Assembly (NCBI GenBank): GCA_029255685.2
Contig: CM055312.2
Span: 69,888,792 to 69,952,791 of the forward strand
Direction of reading: 5' to 3'
DNA from: Silene conica
Taxonomy: Eukaryota > Streptophyta > Magnoliopsida > Caryophyllales > Caryophyllaceae
Length of the DNA: 64,000 nucleotides
In this document: in pieces, positions 39,121 through 49,188 of the stretch
How the letters are laid out: the number at the start of each line of letters is the position of its first letter
Numbering within the stretch: the stretch's first letter is position 1
Made by a program: the position numbers and the translations under genes
The notes under the pieces: generated by a model
Database searches by the model: none
The model's input: only the letters and a program-made list of their open reading frames with translations
What the model was told of the DNA's origin: nothing

Positions 39121-39384
39121 CAAACCAATAACATCCAAGATAGAAACTAACCTATAGTTCTAATCTCTTAAACCACTAAACAACACTTAATTGATCCCGA
39201 GAACTAAGATGAGGGAGAGCCGGTTTCCCTTTCGGTTGCCCGACCGGGGGGTCTCTATCCTCTCTCCATTCCCGAACCCAATATAGTGTCGTCCGTCCTC
39301 CGGGGACCTCAAACACACATATAAGGTACACGGAACGAATCTCAAACAAAACCGATTAACTGTTTGAAAGTTATAAACCAATTA

Positions 39385-39795
39385 ATGAGAACATGGGCTC
39401 TCAGCCGGTCCTGGACAGTCTGCCGGTCCACCGGCTGGGAGTCCCTTCCCATGCCCAACTGAACGTCTGAAAAATAATGAGAAAGGGCTCTCAGCCGGTG
39501 GACCGTCCGCTGGCCAGCCGGCTGGGAGTCCCTTCTCCTAAGCCTTCTTTACAATTTCAAATAACAAAGAGAGGCTCTCAGCCGGTGGAGCGGCTGCCGG
39601 TCTGCCGGCTGGGAGTCTCTTCCCAAGCCTTTGCAAATTTTCCCAAAAACCCAAAGAGGGATTCTGAGCCGGTCGACCGGCGGCCGACCTGCCGGCTGAG
39701 AATCCTTCCTCATCCAATTCAACACAAAACTCATAACTAAGACTCTGAGCCGGCCGACCGGCTGCCGGTCAGCCTACCGGCTCAGAACCCGATGT
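39385..39795. repeat. Five-unit GC-rich palindrome array
   Basis: Five imperfect hairpins about 85 bp apart (starting near 39389, 39486, 39572, 39657 and 39740), each opening CTCAGCCGGT or CTGAGCCGG and closing with the complementary ACCGGCTGGGAG-like arm. The middles vary. Related single blocks lie near 38370-38412 and 39212-39255 (GAGAGCCGGTTTCCC ... CGGGGGGTC). They sit in otherwise AT-rich LTR sequence. Confidence 0.88.
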
Positions 39796-40108
39796 ACGCA
39801 AAATCGCAGAAATGAAGAAGCAGTGATTTGTTTTTGTGAGATGAATGTGTCGACATCCACATAAGGGTTTAGGGGTTTTATGTGTCCTTTCACGTTTAAA
39901 TGAAAACGGGTTTGGAAAATGAACGGGTTAATTGATACGGACTTAAGTTTGCCAAGTTGTATTCGTCTTAAGGATTTAAGGTTCTTAAGACGGATCTTTA
40001 ACGATTTATTAAAAATACTTTCCCAATAAATAATAAAATATTATTTTATTTTCTTAAAAATAATTTAAAACCTTAAAAATATATTTTATGAAAATACGGG
40101 ATGTTACA

Positions 40109-40324
40109 ATCTTTCAGGCTAAGGAGCCTAAGTCTAGCAAAAAATCTAGACATGTACTTCGGAAGGCTCACATGATCCGAGATTACGTGGAGCAAAAGGA
40201 GATAGTGATAGACAAGATTGTTTCGGATGACAACATCGCGGACCCTCTCACTAAACCTTTAAAATATGATAAGCATGAAGGGGACGTTATTTCCATGAGA
40301 ATTAAACGTGTTCCTGAGTTGTAG
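40109..40324 (+). pseudogene. C-terminal end of copia RNase H (older copia element)
   Basis: QAKEPKSSKKSRHVLRKAHM, RDYVEQKEIVIDKIV and DNIADPLTKPL are the closing RNase H motifs of copia polyproteins. This is the downstream end of the element whose RT lies at 14950-17314, now more than 22 kb away because of nested insertions. Fossil. Confidence 0.88.
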
Positions 40325-41097
40325 TAGTTCTTTACATGGATTGGGTAAATGTATCTTTTTTATATACTATCTATAACATCATCGTTTTTGTTTCATATTT
40401 TGTTTTTCATGTGGATTGTACGATAACATTGAACACCACAAAGTGAACTGAATTACATTATAATTGTTTTGGTCCGTAATCGCCTACATGAGCTGACAAC
40501 TCTGGCAATTATATTGTGATGTCGATTGATGGTGGGTTCAACGAGCCATAAGTCAAACGGTTGACCCCAGATACGATTTATATAGATACCTCGTACGACA
40601 TCATGACAACGTTATGGAGTCCTAAATGTTTAAGAACATTCGGTGCCATGTCGTGTATTGGACGTCCATAGTGTTCCTAGAGTCGATTCTTTTGACTATC
40701 GATTGTCTCTTGAGATTAAGGCAGTTTTTGGGTGACTTTGGTTTATTTCTCATGGTCGACCGTAACAGGAGGCTAAGCAATTTTTACTGGGTCATTTCAG
40801 ACTGGGCTTGTATCTGCAGGATTCGAGTTGAAGAAAATATCAAACCTTTATCAGGTTTTGTTATTTCTCAGGGCCACTCGAGGAGTTGTAACTGAAATGC
40901 ATGGCCATGCTCGAATAATGATTCGTTTGTTAGTTGAGTTACTCTCTAGTCGGGAAAACCACTCTTGATATTGATCACTTATAAAATACGACCATTTGTG
41001 AATAAGGACTTTGCAAATTGTTTTACATTGAGTGGGAGAAATTTATGAATGTGAGAATTGGTTATCGCACATACACTTCTAAGGACAAGTGGGAGAT
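40325..41097 (+). other. 3' non-coding region and polypurine tract of the old copia element
   Basis: No supported gene. The last 17 bases are the polypurine tract next to the LTR start TGTTGGAGC. Confidence 0.7.
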
Positions 41098-42069
41098 TGT
41101 TGGAGCTAGTGTCCTCCACAATTAGTGTGATAACGTGTATAAATCTCTTTCAGGTTCACAGGGTATACTTAGTATTCTTATCAGTTGATTAACGTTTATC
41201 GATAACGGTTGGCTTGCTAGAAGTTCGACGTTATTGTCACACGGATGGCGGTAATCAACTGGTCCCTAAAAGTCACACCTAAAGGATGTGTTTTGAGAGA
41301 TATGATTACATGAATATTTTAATCATATTGATGCCTTATATGGCTAAGAGGTTAGTCGATGTAATGATGATACGATTATTTAATATAATTAAATAATATT
41401 AGGTAAGACGAATTAAAAGTTAATTCGTAATTGGATATAACTGTTATACTAATTGATGTATATAATGTAATTATTTAATACGATTAAATTATGTAATTAA
41501 ATATAAACTGTTACATTTAATTAGCAAATTATAATATATATGATATTTATAATTGACGTATATTTTATACGATATTGTCATAATAAATGATGTCAGCACG
41601 GTATTAATAAATCGACTACAAAATGTTGTATGGACTTATTAATATATGACAACATAATATTAATGACAGATAAACATTATATATAATAAATAAAAGAGGC
41701 TAACAACCGAATCTAATGAGATACACGGTTGGTTTACACGGTTGGGGAAGGAGTTTTAGGAGGAGTCAAATGCTGATTTTGACAATCCTATCTTATATCT
41801 ACTAGGTCGGTTGTTAGTAGTATAGAAAGAGAGAAATTATTTCTTATAAGAACTCACTCTTTCTCACGCCATACTACTTGATACACGGCTCCCTCTTTCA
41901 CACCCCTCTCTCATATAATTCATCATCATACATTACAAAATTATTAGTAATTTTCCCCGATTCTACACAAGAAAGACATTTCTCGAAGCATCTTGGGTGC
42001 AACGATTATGAGAATATCGATCTCGATATTTGTTCTTAGGCTAAATTGCTAGGACATGAGGTTGATTTT

Positions 42070-43970
42070 TGTAACACCCTCATTTGTGTATGCTGAGTTA
42101 TGAACCAACTCAGCCGAGTAGGTCATACTCGGCCGAGTCAGAGTCACTCGATCGAGTAAGTTCAACTCGGCCGAGTCAGCCGTACTCGGCAGAGTGAGTT
42201 GAACTCGGCCAAGTTAGCTTTATCAGTTACTGGTCCGCGGTTATTATAAAAAGTTAACCGAGGGTAAGACCTCATTTTTACCTAAATCAGAAAAGAAAAA
42301 CCTGTAACCCTAATTCTCCCCCCTCAAGCCCGTCAATCATTTTAAGGTGTTTAGCAAGGAGTTAGTTGCGCCGATCATCTACCTAGTCCGTAAAGTAAGT
42401 ACCGTTGTATCGTTGTCTTGTCTCTGATACCACTTGTGGGGAATAAAACATGTATTCGCCCAAAAACATGAAGGATTATAACGAAATATACTATTGTGAT
42501 TATAGTCATAATTTAATAAAAACATGAAAAGGAATAACAACCTTGGGTCCTTGCTTGAATTGGCCTAAGAACAGGAATTAAAGTAAATTCCCTCCTATAA
42601 CTTGCACCCAAGACTTTGTTTAAGACGATGCCGCGTGTGCTAGAAAGTCTCTCCAATTGCCTTGCAATATGGGGAGAGTTTTGTGAGGTTTTAGATGTGA
42701 GATCCGAGTTTTGGGAGAAGAATGCTCTCAAAACCCTAATAGTGAGAATTATCAATTAACAGTAGTTGACAAAAGGAGAATAACTCTCCTTTTGTAACCC
42801 TTGGGTCGGCCGAATTGGAGTAGGGTAAGGGTGGGCTTTATCCACTCTTACGTTATTCCCTTGCGTGATTCGACCCGTTTTGCTAAATATTATTTGCGGG
42901 TATTTATTATAAATCGTATGCATGTTGTCAGATATTAATGCATTTGATAACATCAATAATGGTCTGACAAAATACGATATTGTATAATTGGCCCAATTAA
43001 TATAACTGTTTATATTAATACGCAAATTCAATATTTAATTAAATATAACCGTTTATATTTAATTTTACGAATTAATCATGTAATCCGTATTAGCTTAAAA
43101 TTATTTAATCCGTATTAAATAATAATCTCAACATCTCATTGACTAATTTAATAGTCAATACCTCTGACTAACTGTTTAGTCGTATCCGGCATAAATGTGA
43201 CTATATTTTCATACCTTCACATTTCTCAAAAGTGTCCTATAGGTGTGACGTATAGGGACCAGTTGATCACCGCCATCCGTATGACAATAACGTCAAACTT
43301 ATCTAGCAAGCCAACCGTTATTGATAAACGTTGATCAACTGATAATAATACTGAAGTATGTATGCCCTTGTGATCCTTAAAGAGATTTAGTAAGTCATTG
43401 TACTAACTGTCAAGGACACCAGCCCCAACAGAGAGTGATATGGTAATGTGTGCCTATGATCGCTCTCCTTGGGACCCGACACGGAGAGGATGTGCACATT
43501 TATGGTCTAGGTACCTAATTGTTTCGGTAAGTGGGGGAATCGGTATGGTGATATTGTGTAACAGTGGTAACAGTGATAATAATGTTGTTATGTTGCATTT
43601 GGCATATATCAGTTGCGTTATTTCAGTTGCTGACACTTGTTGTGGTTTGACTGCGATGATCCACGTGGTGGTGACCAAAGTCTCAGGTACGTAGATGAGT
43701 TGTCTGCTGGCTCGGGAGGAGGGATGATCAATTGATCACCAGTGTCAAGTCCATGAGTCTAGCTTCCGCTTGTAGTTGATGATGGTTTTGTTTGACAGTT
43801 TTGATAGAGTTTTGATAGACGATGTATTTCATTACATTCACTGTTAAACTACATTTTTATATGATGTTGTTTGGATTATTATCTTTTACTATGTCTTAGG
43901 GTACTGAGAAGGTGATGCTCTCATGGTCCAATGGTCCTACTTAAACGTCTTGTGGTATGAGGGTGTCACA
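42070..43970 (+). repeat. Ty3 solo LTR inside the copia LTR
   Basis: Starts TGTAACACCCTC and ends GGGTGTCACA, flanked by ATTTT (42065-42069) and ATTCT (43971-43975), a 5-bp duplication with one difference. Near its start (42095-42225) is a run of ACTCGGCCGAGT-like palindromes. It contains a copia LTR at 42435-43430. A related minus-strand remnant lies at 45290-46040. Confidence 0.75.
42435..43430 (-). mobile_element. Copia LTR with adjoining primer-binding site
   Basis: On the minus strand TGTTGGGGCTGGTGTCC to TTCCCCACA, followed by AGTGGTATCAGAGA (initiator tRNA-Met primer site, 42421-42434). Because the primer site is retained it is a remnant 5' end and not a clean solo LTR. Same broad LTR family as 41098-44085 but clearly diverged. 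No target duplication found. Confidence 0.75.
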
Positions 43971-44085
43971 ATTCTAATCTCTTAACCTTAAATATTATGT
44001 TCTTTGTTTATGACCATTATTCATCTAATATGATTTCGTTATAATCCTAAAAATTAATTGGTGAAGTATACCGATATTTCCCACA

Positions 44086-45289
44086 CAATCTTCTTTGTCT
44101 CTTCATTCTCCTTCATCATCTTTTCAAGGAGCGCGTTCATATTTTGGACTTTTTCCTCAAAGGTAGCACCATTGATCACCATAACTGAAGCAGCGTCAGG
44201 AGTTGAGACTTCTTTCTTCTTTGGCGACCTCTTTGGGTTGCCAGGAGATGCCTTCTTGACCTTAACACATTTAATCTTCTCACGTGGAGTTGAGGAGACA
44301 GTCAAGAGTGTCGTAGAGCAACAACTATGGAGGCTAAATGGATCTTGCGTGGCTTAGTTGGGACGTTAGCAGAGCGTAGATTGACAGCAACAACATTGAC
44401 AACAACCTTCTTCACCCTTACTCTTGTTGAGATGCCAACTGACTGTAGAGCTGGAGAGGTATCAGCAGTAAGAGTACCCTGTAGGATATCTGCGTAGGTC
44501 CTTTTGGATGCGCTGGAGGAGATGATTTGCATGATAGACCTTTTTTTTGTTGTGGTAGACTTGAGTAAAACGGCAGTAAAGATGATTGGTAGAGATGTTC
44601 ACGTCGGGTTCACCAAATTTTGTATCGCAATAACTGAAATACAAAACAATGAAACAAATAATTTTTTTAATTAAATATCAAAAGTACATGTACAATCTCT
44701 AGTGTATCCTCTGATTCTTGTATGTCGTGACAGATTACGTTTACACTCTATATGGCAGGGTGTGAACTTTGTGTATGGATGACACCCATAGAGGTCGCGT
44801 GCACTCTAATAGGAGGTGTCGATTTGTATTCTTGAGAGGGTCGCAGTGACTTGTTCTCTCTTGAACGTTGTAGCTTGGACTTGGATTTCTTTGGCAGGCG
44901 GCACAGTTTTGGTGTGCTTGTTGACTCCTTGTAGAAGTATTTTTGCAGAGGGAGCTTGTAGAACTTTTGTGTCTTCTTCTTCTCTCTAAATTCTGATTAA
45001 TCCGATCTCTTTTGAAATGGATGAGGAGAACCTCTTTTATAGGATTCAATTCCCCTTAGTGGACTTTGACATTCGCAAGCTCATTTATGGGTTTATTAGT
45101 GAACTTGGCCCAAATTACTTCTTTTCGTATTTAGAGATCCAAATAACTTATTTTGTAATCCGAATCAACCCAGATTTCATTTAATTAACCGGGACAAAAA
45201 TAATTAAATTAAGTTAAAAAATTTGTATTAACTCAAAATAATTAATTTATTTTATTTATTTGGGACATTAATAAATTTTCTGTGCCTAC
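44086..45289 (-). mobile_element. 5' end of a Tat-type Ty3 element (LTR, primer site, gag start)
   Basis: The minus-strand LTR (44623-45289) begins TGTAGGCACAG and ends GCGATACA. It is followed by TTTGGTGAACCCGACGTGAA, placed where the primer site of Tat elements lies, and then, after a spacer, by frames starting MQIISSSASKRTYADILQGT (44302-44532) and continuing with a Lys-rich, coiled-coil-prone segment (ATFEEKVQNMNALLEKMM) that resembles the N-terminus of Tat-type gag. It ends at 44086 where the copia LTR abuts. Broken, only the 5' end present. Confidence 0.6.
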
Positions 45290-46040
45290 AAAATAATCAA
45301 CCGTCTGACAAAAGAAGTACAAAGTTCGCGGAAGCTATGATCACTACGACAACACTAAAAGTAAGGTGATGACCCATTCCCTCAACCCAGCAAGCATCAA
45401 CATCTATGAACCTGAGACTCTGCTCACCATTACATGGACCATCACAGTAAAACAACTACAAGCGTTAGAAACTGCTACAATAAGACAGTAACATTACAAT
45501 AACTCAAACCACAATCTGATAATCACAATCAACCGATATCACTGTCACAATAATACCGGTGGCGGCCTCTAACCCCACATCAATCCCCTACTTACTCGTG
45601 ACAAGGGGTACCTAGATCCTTAAGGTGTGCATCCTCTCCGTGGCGGGTCGCACGAAGAGCGATCGTAGGAGTGAAAGTCGTTTCCCGCAACGGTCCCTCA
45701 CATTAGTCACATATGTTCCCAATAAAATCTCAATCAACAAAATAGTGATATCAGAATATAACAGTCATACTACCGTCACAATCAAATTACACAGAACTGA
45801 GTAGGGAAACCCTACCTCAAAGCAATAACAAAAAGATGCAAATCTAAGATTGTCCTACCAACGCTCCTCTACGAATCCTCCTCCTAAGAATATATATTTA
45901 TACATACGTATTACTCACTAATCATAGCCAAAACTGCGATAACTATACAATAAGATGACACTTGCTTGATAACCACGGACTAGGCTAGATGATCGGCGCT
46001 TCTAAACTCTTGCTAAAGACCTTTAAAGACCGAAAAAACC
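45290..46040 (-). repeat. Ty3 LTR remnant related to 42070-43970
   Basis: Inverted similarity, for example the block around GATCGCTC...CGGAGAGGATG (45625-45665 against about 43455-43495) and GCGCCGATCATCTA (about 45985 against 42370). Diverged and incomplete. Confidence 0.6.
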
Positions 46041-46805
46041 ACACGCGTTAATTTAAGCATTCTGGTACAATTTGCAAGGTTTTGTTTTATACATGCTTAC
46101 GTATTATAGTTCTAATACTCGGGGCCATATTTCAAATCCACTCATACACGTATAGTATGTGTAAATTCCATATTTCAAATTTCACAATGTGGGTGTTTAC
46201 ACGGGTTCAGATTACAAATTCTTGACAATCACGCGCTTTACGCAATAAGTTTAATACATAGGTCCTAATTAACGGCCAACATGTGAAAACAATCATGTGC
46301 AATTTATAGGACACTATTAATACACGGACGCTTATTAACATTCAATACATGTAAAACAATTACACAGGTTTATATTGTCTTATGTTGGCAATTTTGTAAT
46401 TCACATAGAATAGTGGCTTCCATTTGAATTTTCTTAATATCTTCCTAAGTCAGTGTTTACACACGGTCAGCTCTACGTGGCCATTTCGAGTGTCACAAGA
46501 AAAAAATGACTAAAGATTCTTATTTGCGATGATGAAAAACGCGCGTCAAATTTCAAGAAGTTATAGTACAATTATAATTATGATTGTACACCATTATTGC
46601 TCTGTGTTGTTTTTCTTCTTTTAAATTTTTCTACTTTTGTTATGCCATAATATATGACTAAAAGGCAAAGCAATTGTTTTTTTGTTACCCCTATTTTAAA
46701 AATAATCTCCATATATTGAACCACACTAACTAGGTAAAATATGACCTTATTTAAAAAACAACTTATATTAACATCATTTTCTTTATAATATTTTAAAGTG
46801 CAAAC
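46041..46805. other. Intergenic, possibly Helitron body
   Basis: AT-rich, with no coding frame of note. If the Helitron end at 46833 is real, part of this stretch would be its body; I could not find a 5' TC terminus. Confidence 0.35.
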
Positions 46806-46833
46806 CCGTGCAATTTGCACGGCATAAGACTAG
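46806..46833 (+). mobile_element. Helitron-type 3' terminus
   Basis: A hairpin CCGTGC-AATTT-GCACGG (46806-46822) is followed after 7 nt by CTAG and then T, the hallmark of a Helitron 3' end (palindrome, short gap, CTRR, insertion before T). No Rep/Hel coding is visible, so it would be a non-autonomous copy. Confidence 0.55.
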
Positions 46834-47219
46834 TTAGCTTGGTAAATCAACTTGAAATTTCCATTCTTTTTCGCTCTTTACCTATCAACATGAAGTTTCA
46901 TCAACTTCTTTTATAAATAGGAATAAACCAATCTATAATATTGCTTTTTATATTTTGTTGGTATTGGTAAAGAATGGGGTGGATTTGGTTTAGCAGAATC
47001 TGTGATGGACATATTTATCGCAAGCGTGTGATGGATTAAGTAATACCCATGTGGGAAAGATAAGACAAAAGTAGAGTATTTAGGGAGTATCAGACTGTTT
47101 TATCTCATCTACCAACATGAATAATACTTGACCCGTCGCAAACTTGTTACAAAGGAGACCTACTGTTGATTTATATAGCCACTCGAGTCCAGTATGAGAA
47201 AAAGATATTAATAGTACAC
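46834..47219. other. Intergenic spacer
   Basis: I see no gene or repeat to report. Confidence 0.4.
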
Positions 47220-47222
47220 TTA

Positions 47223-48252
47223 GGCCCTGTTCTTTCTGGCTTTTTAGAGCTGAACTGAACTGAGCTGAACTGAATGAGACTGAGCTGAACTGAACTGAAC
47301 TGAACTGAACTGAGTTGAGCTGAACTGAATCGAGCTGGGCTGAACTGAACTGAACTGAACTGAGCTGAATGAAGCTGAAATTAATAGAAATAACTTAAGT
47401 TTAATTAAAATATACTAACTAGTAATAATAATAATAATAATAATAATAATATAAAAAAAAAGTTTGATTAATACAAATTTGCGATTTTTTAAAAAACAAT
47501 TATATTAAAAAAATAAATATTAATTTTTAGGTATTTTTTTTGTAGTCAACTCAAATGGACTTTACTTTTTTCTTTTCTTGTGTTTTAAAATTAACAAAAG
47601 CAACATTTGAATATTTTACGTCTAATTAACATTAATTATTTTTTTTATTATCTAAATATTTTACGTCTAAATGTGGTATGTATTTCATTTTTTTATTATC
47701 TAAACATTAATTATTTTTATATATAAACATTTGTAGGTAGATATTATTTGGTGGATTCGGGATACCCGAATACACTTGGGTATTTGTCTCCTATTAGCCA
47801 TCCAAACGTGAGTAACCATGTGCCTGAATATAAGCATGCACCTCCTAGCGAAATATTTGAACATTTAATTATCGACATTAATCTTTGAAGATGACGGTTG
47901 AAATGGCGTTTGGTCAGCTGAAGAGAAGGTGTTAAAAAAACATGCCACAAATGACAACGAAATATCAAATGTCATTTATCGTATCCGCTTTTACACTTCA
48001 TAATTTCATTCGGATGCATAAACCTGGTATTCCAGTTATACAACATCAAAGTATTCAAGGAAGAATAGATTCAAACATGGAGGATAAAGAACGGAAGAAA
48101 TTCATGGACAAAATTCGAAAAGAAATTGCAAAAAAAATAGGGTGTGATGTTGGTGTCCATAATGACCTCGAAGATGAAACAAATCAACATGATAACAATA
48201 ATAATCATAATAAGAATTATTAATTAATAATAATAAATAGAATAATAAATAA

Positions 48253-48295
<43 letters not shown>

Positions 48296-48457
48296 ATAAA
48301 ATAAAAATGTGGGATGTATTTAAATAAAGTTGAGCTGAACTGAACTGAAATGAATTAAATGAAGCTGAGCTGAGCTGAACTAAATGAAGCTGAGTTGAAC
48401 TTAATAGAGTTGAGCTGAACTAAAACGAGCTGAAAATAAGCCAGAAAGAATAGGGTC
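47223..48457 (+). mobile_element. PIF/Harbinger element, TSD TTA, decayed transposase
   Basis: Terminal inverted repeats GGCCCTGTTCTTTCTGGCTT (left) and GACCCTATTCTTTCTGGCTT (reverse of right) match 18 of 20. TTA flanks both ends (47220-47222 and 48458-48460), the PIF/Harbinger target preference. Just inside each end is a run of CTGAACTGAAC/GAGCTGAACT pentamer-like repeats (47250-47370 and 48330-48440), probably subterminal transposase-binding sequence. The inside keeps pieces of a Harbinger transposase. Confidence 0.92.
47735..48223 (+). pseudogene. Harbinger-type (HARBI1-like) transposase remnant
   Basis: Frame pieces: YYLVDSGYPNTLGYLSP (47744-47794) carries the second DDE-site Asp region (DSGYP) typical of Harbinger nucleases, and 47942-48223 carries SAFTLHNFIRMH, the family's closing motif, followed by a charged tail (KERKKFMDKIRKEIAKK). 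The N-terminal half and the first catalytic Asp are missing, and the two pieces are in different frames with a stop between them. The open frame at 47942 starts at an internal Met and is not a real gene start. Immobile unless driven by a partner. Confidence 0.8.
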
Positions 48458-48460
48458 TTA

Positions 48461-49188
48461 CTGTACCACTAAATGATTTTTGGATTATTGAAGTCTTCCT
48501 GTAGTTAGGATTATTCTTGTTAAATAATCTTAACTACTCCGTACTAATCATTACAAGGTGGTACACTGATAACGTTAGCTTAGTTCAGATCATGCATTTG
48601 CGGTACTCTGTAATTAGGATTATTCTTTTTAAAGGACGCTAAAATTGTGCCGCGTCCTTTTAAAAAACTGGAAAGGGTTTCCTTATGCATTTGCCTTCGA
48701 TACTCCACACACTCTTCCACTCCCAGGTCCTATCAACACCTCATGCCTTAATTGAAACCAAAAACGAAGGAAAAAAGGACTTGATCATGCAACACTTGGC
48801 AACAAAATCTAGCAGGACACCGCGGTGTTAACAAGTAGCTAGCAACCACACGTTACAGGCATTCACAGAGCACATTGTTATATTGGCAACACCACGGATT
48901 TCACCAATATAAGCAAAGCATCATAATGCAACACAATTATACCAACAAGCTTTTTGATGGCCTAGCCTCAGAGCATTGGAAAAAATATAAAATGAAGCAC
49001 GTTATGAAGATGAACCGAAATATTGATCTTCAGTCATCTTCGTCGATCATCATTTTCTAACACATCACCGGCGCCATATTACAAACATTTACATAGGACT
49101 TTTCAACGAGCATCGAAGAAATCGTATATTCAAGATCTTCATTGGAAATAGTCCTGATTTGGCTTTAAGGTTTCACAAAAGTGAGCAT
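48461..49188. other. Spacer and probable 3' UTR of the TMEM50-type gene
   Basis: No second gene seen. The part next to 49189 would be the 3' UTR of the minus-strand gene; no polyadenylation site can be fixed with confidence. Confidence 0.4.

Larger units (their letters stand above)
29760..40108 (-). repeat. Ty3 solo LTR, TSD ATCTT, split by an Athila element
   Basis: On the minus strand it starts TGTAACATCCCG and ends GGGGTTTTACA. ATCTT stands on both sides (29755-29759 and 40109-40113). The LTR itself is about 2.26 kb (29760-30176 plus 38262-40108), opened by the Athila insertion. I see no interior of its own, so it is a solo LTR. Its right part carries two stem-loop arrays (38580-39120 and 39385-39795). 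The right ATCTT and following bases belong to the older copia RNase H, so this LTR was inserted at the border of SIRE and copia sequence. Confidence 0.82.
14946..44085 (+). mobile_element. Old Ty1/copia element, host of the insertion nest
   Basis: Parts seen in order: reverse transcriptase (about 14950-15873), further RT and RNase H (16836-17314), the end of RNase H (40109-40324), a 3' non-coding tract, a polypurine tract (AAGGACAAGTGGGAGAT, 41081-41097) and a 3' LTR (41098-44085 including an insert). Gag, protease, integrase and the 5' LTR are not present. The pieces are separated by the elements listed below. The LTR begins TGTTGGAGCTAGTG and ends TTTCCCACA. RNase H wording (TRPDVAYALSMTSRYQ, TKPLKYDKHE) fits the Angela/Tork side of copia, though I hold the lineage only loosely. 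Broken, with several breaks, and clearly the oldest layer of the nest. Confidence 0.8.
41098..44085 (+). repeat. 3' LTR of the old copia element, split by a Ty3 solo LTR
   Basis: LTR sequence runs 41098-42069 and resumes 43971-44085, ending TTTCCCACA. The start and the TCTTGGGTGCAA block match the inverted solo LTR at 15874-16835 and the LTR at 42435-43430, so three LTRs of this family are in the window. Confidence 0.82.

Noticed and set aside
40626-40895. 89-codon frame between copia RNase H and the 3' LTR
   Set aside because: No motif, and it lies in the usual 3' non-coding tract of this element.
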